33,143 bases of DNA. Source: Fimbriimonas sp. GTDB lineage: Bacteria; Armatimonadota; Fimbriimonadia; Fimbriimonadales; Fimbriimonadaceae. The notes beneath the pieces were generated by a model. The model was not told the origin of the DNA and did no database searches. It saw only the letters and a list, made by a program, of their open reading frames with translations. Where the stretch lies: assembly GCA_029866005.1 (NCBI GenBank), contig JARXAE010000014.1, positions 1-33,143 on the forward strand, read 5' to 3'. Shown here one piece after another: positions 32,549-33,143 of the stretch. Position 1 is the first letter of the stretch. Each line of letters begins with the position of its first letter. A program made the position numbers and the translations under genes.

Positions 32549-33143
32549 GTGGCAACAAAGTCGTCTACCACCCCCACAAACATACGCTGGACCGTTTGCG
32601 CCCTGCTGTTTTTTGCCACGACGATCAACTATCTTGACCGGCAACTCTTCTCCAACCTCGTCCCCTACCTGGAAGACGACCTCCGCCTTGGCCCCGTTGA
32701 TCTTTCGTTGATCAATGTCAGTTTCCTGCTCTCTTACGGGTTGGGGATGCTGTTTGTAGGACGGCTGATTGACACCGTTGGAACCAAGAAGGGCCTCGGA
32801 ATCTCCTTCCTACTCTGGAATGTCTCGGCAATGCTCCATGGACTAGTCGGTGGATTTGGTGCACTCGCGGCGGTTCGCGCGTCGCTTGGAATTACGGAAG
32901 CTGCCAACTATCCTGCTTGCGTCAAGACCGTCGGCGAGTGGTTCCCTAAGCGTGAGCGAGCCACGGCCAACGGTTGGTTTAATGCAGGTTCGAATATTGG
33001 TGCGGTTCTCGCCCCTCTCCTCGCAATATCCCTTGCAGAAGCGGTTGGCTGGAAGCTCTGCTTCTTCATTCTTGGAGGCGCAGGCTTAGTTTGGATTTTC
33101 TTCTGGCGACGCCTTTACTACTCCCCTGCTGACGACCCAACGG
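32549..33143 (+). CDS. MFS hexuronate transporter, ExuT-like (5' part, runs off the window)
   Basis: Only the first 198 codons are visible. The GTG at 32549 gives MATKSSTTPTNIRWTVCALL, then FFATTINYLDRQLFSN, the hallmark first helix of the anion:cation (ACS) and hexuronate MFS transporters. It continues with FLLSYGLGMLFVGRLIDTVGTKKG (loop 2-3 motif) and RASLGITEAANYPACVKTVGEWF in helix 4, with further helices after that. Expected substrate is glucuronate or a related uronate, consistent with the divergent alpha-glucuronidase. A TAAGAT at 32533-32538 lies close upstream as a possible -10, so the transcript would have a very short leader. Confidence 0.9.
   Translation, partial: MATKSSTTPTNIRWTVCALLFFATTINYLDRQLFSNLVPYLEDDLRLGPVDLSLINVSFLLSYGLGMLFVGRLIDTVGTKKGLGISFLLWNVSAMLHGLVGGFGALAAVRASLGITEAANYPACVKTVGEWFPKRERATANGWFNAGSNIGAVLAPLLAISLAEAVGWKLCFFILGGAGLVWIFFWRRLYYSPADDPT

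Noticed and set aside
1-33143. CRISPR arrays, tRNA/rRNA genes and insertion sequences
   Set aside because: No regularly spaced long direct repeats, cloverleaf segment or transposase were seen; the only spaced repeat set is the operator at 17231-17279.

Overview
The window is a dense bacterial chromosome segment with no gene-free stretch over 300 bases and no rRNA, tRNA, CRISPR array or insertion sequence that I can see. The best guess for the host is the phylum Armatimonadota (Fimbriimonas-like). This is inferred from the prepilin-type protein at 22968-23828 (a [15 protein letters not shown] leader, then [10 protein letters not shown], and a C-terminal ADGHAG motif), from abundant Tat-exported Gfo/Idh/MocA oxidoreductases and a DUF1080 protein, and from unusual arginine codon choice (CGA dominates the pyruvate phosphate dikinase gene). 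GTG and TTG starts are common.

Layout. 1-2118: 3' part of pyruvate phosphate dikinase, ended by a strong bidirectional terminator. 2189-5382 (minus): a DUF4397-like lipoprotein, then an operon of DUF2314 protein, Tat Gfo/Idh oxidoreductase and SAM methyltransferase; between these blocks lies a 40-bp chimeric patch copied from the ends of two neighbouring genes. 5510-6979: secreted M28 zinc peptidase. 6986-11911: a tightly overlapped histidine operon, hisG-hisH-hisF-hisA/I/E-hisD, preceded by a 15-codon leader ORF with six His codons and several RNA hairpins. 11939-14074: PQQ-type sugar dehydrogenase lipoprotein and a stand-alone Mrr restriction endonuclease. 14083-16337: divergent phosphomannomutase/phosphoglucomutase and endonuclease IV. 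16325-17279: a winged-helix/nucleotidyltransferase pair resembling a toxin-antitoxin module, with a 37-bp palindromic, 21-bp phased operator. 17356-18946: a DnaJ-WD40 fusion and a thioredoxin-like protein. 18982-22721 (minus): P5C dehydrogenase, and a Gfo/Idh plus DUF1080 (3-keto-glycoside hydrolase family) pair. 22774-26129 (minus): small lipoprotein, prepilin-like protein, tRNA-dihydrouridine synthase, CoA-transferase. 26224-28444: recQ with a near-consensus promoter. 28436-33143: an aldo/keto reductase, GH29 fucosidase, GH67 alpha-glucuronidase and divergent ExuT-like transporter.

How the genes fit together. The histidine block encodes ATP phosphoribosyltransferase, both PRPP-derived early steps (HisI, HisE), the isomerase (HisA), imidazole-glycerol-phosphate synthase (HisF/HisH) and the last step (HisD). 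hisB, hisC and the phosphatase are not here. The right end looks like a glucuronoxylan or plant-polysaccharide utilisation locus. The Gfo/Idh-DUF1080 pair fits oxidative (3-keto) glycoside cleavage.

The strongest novelty candidates are the histidine leader/attenuator, the HisA-HisI-HisE triple fusion, the phased palindromic operator of the nucleotidyltransferase pair, and the J-domain/WD40 fusion.
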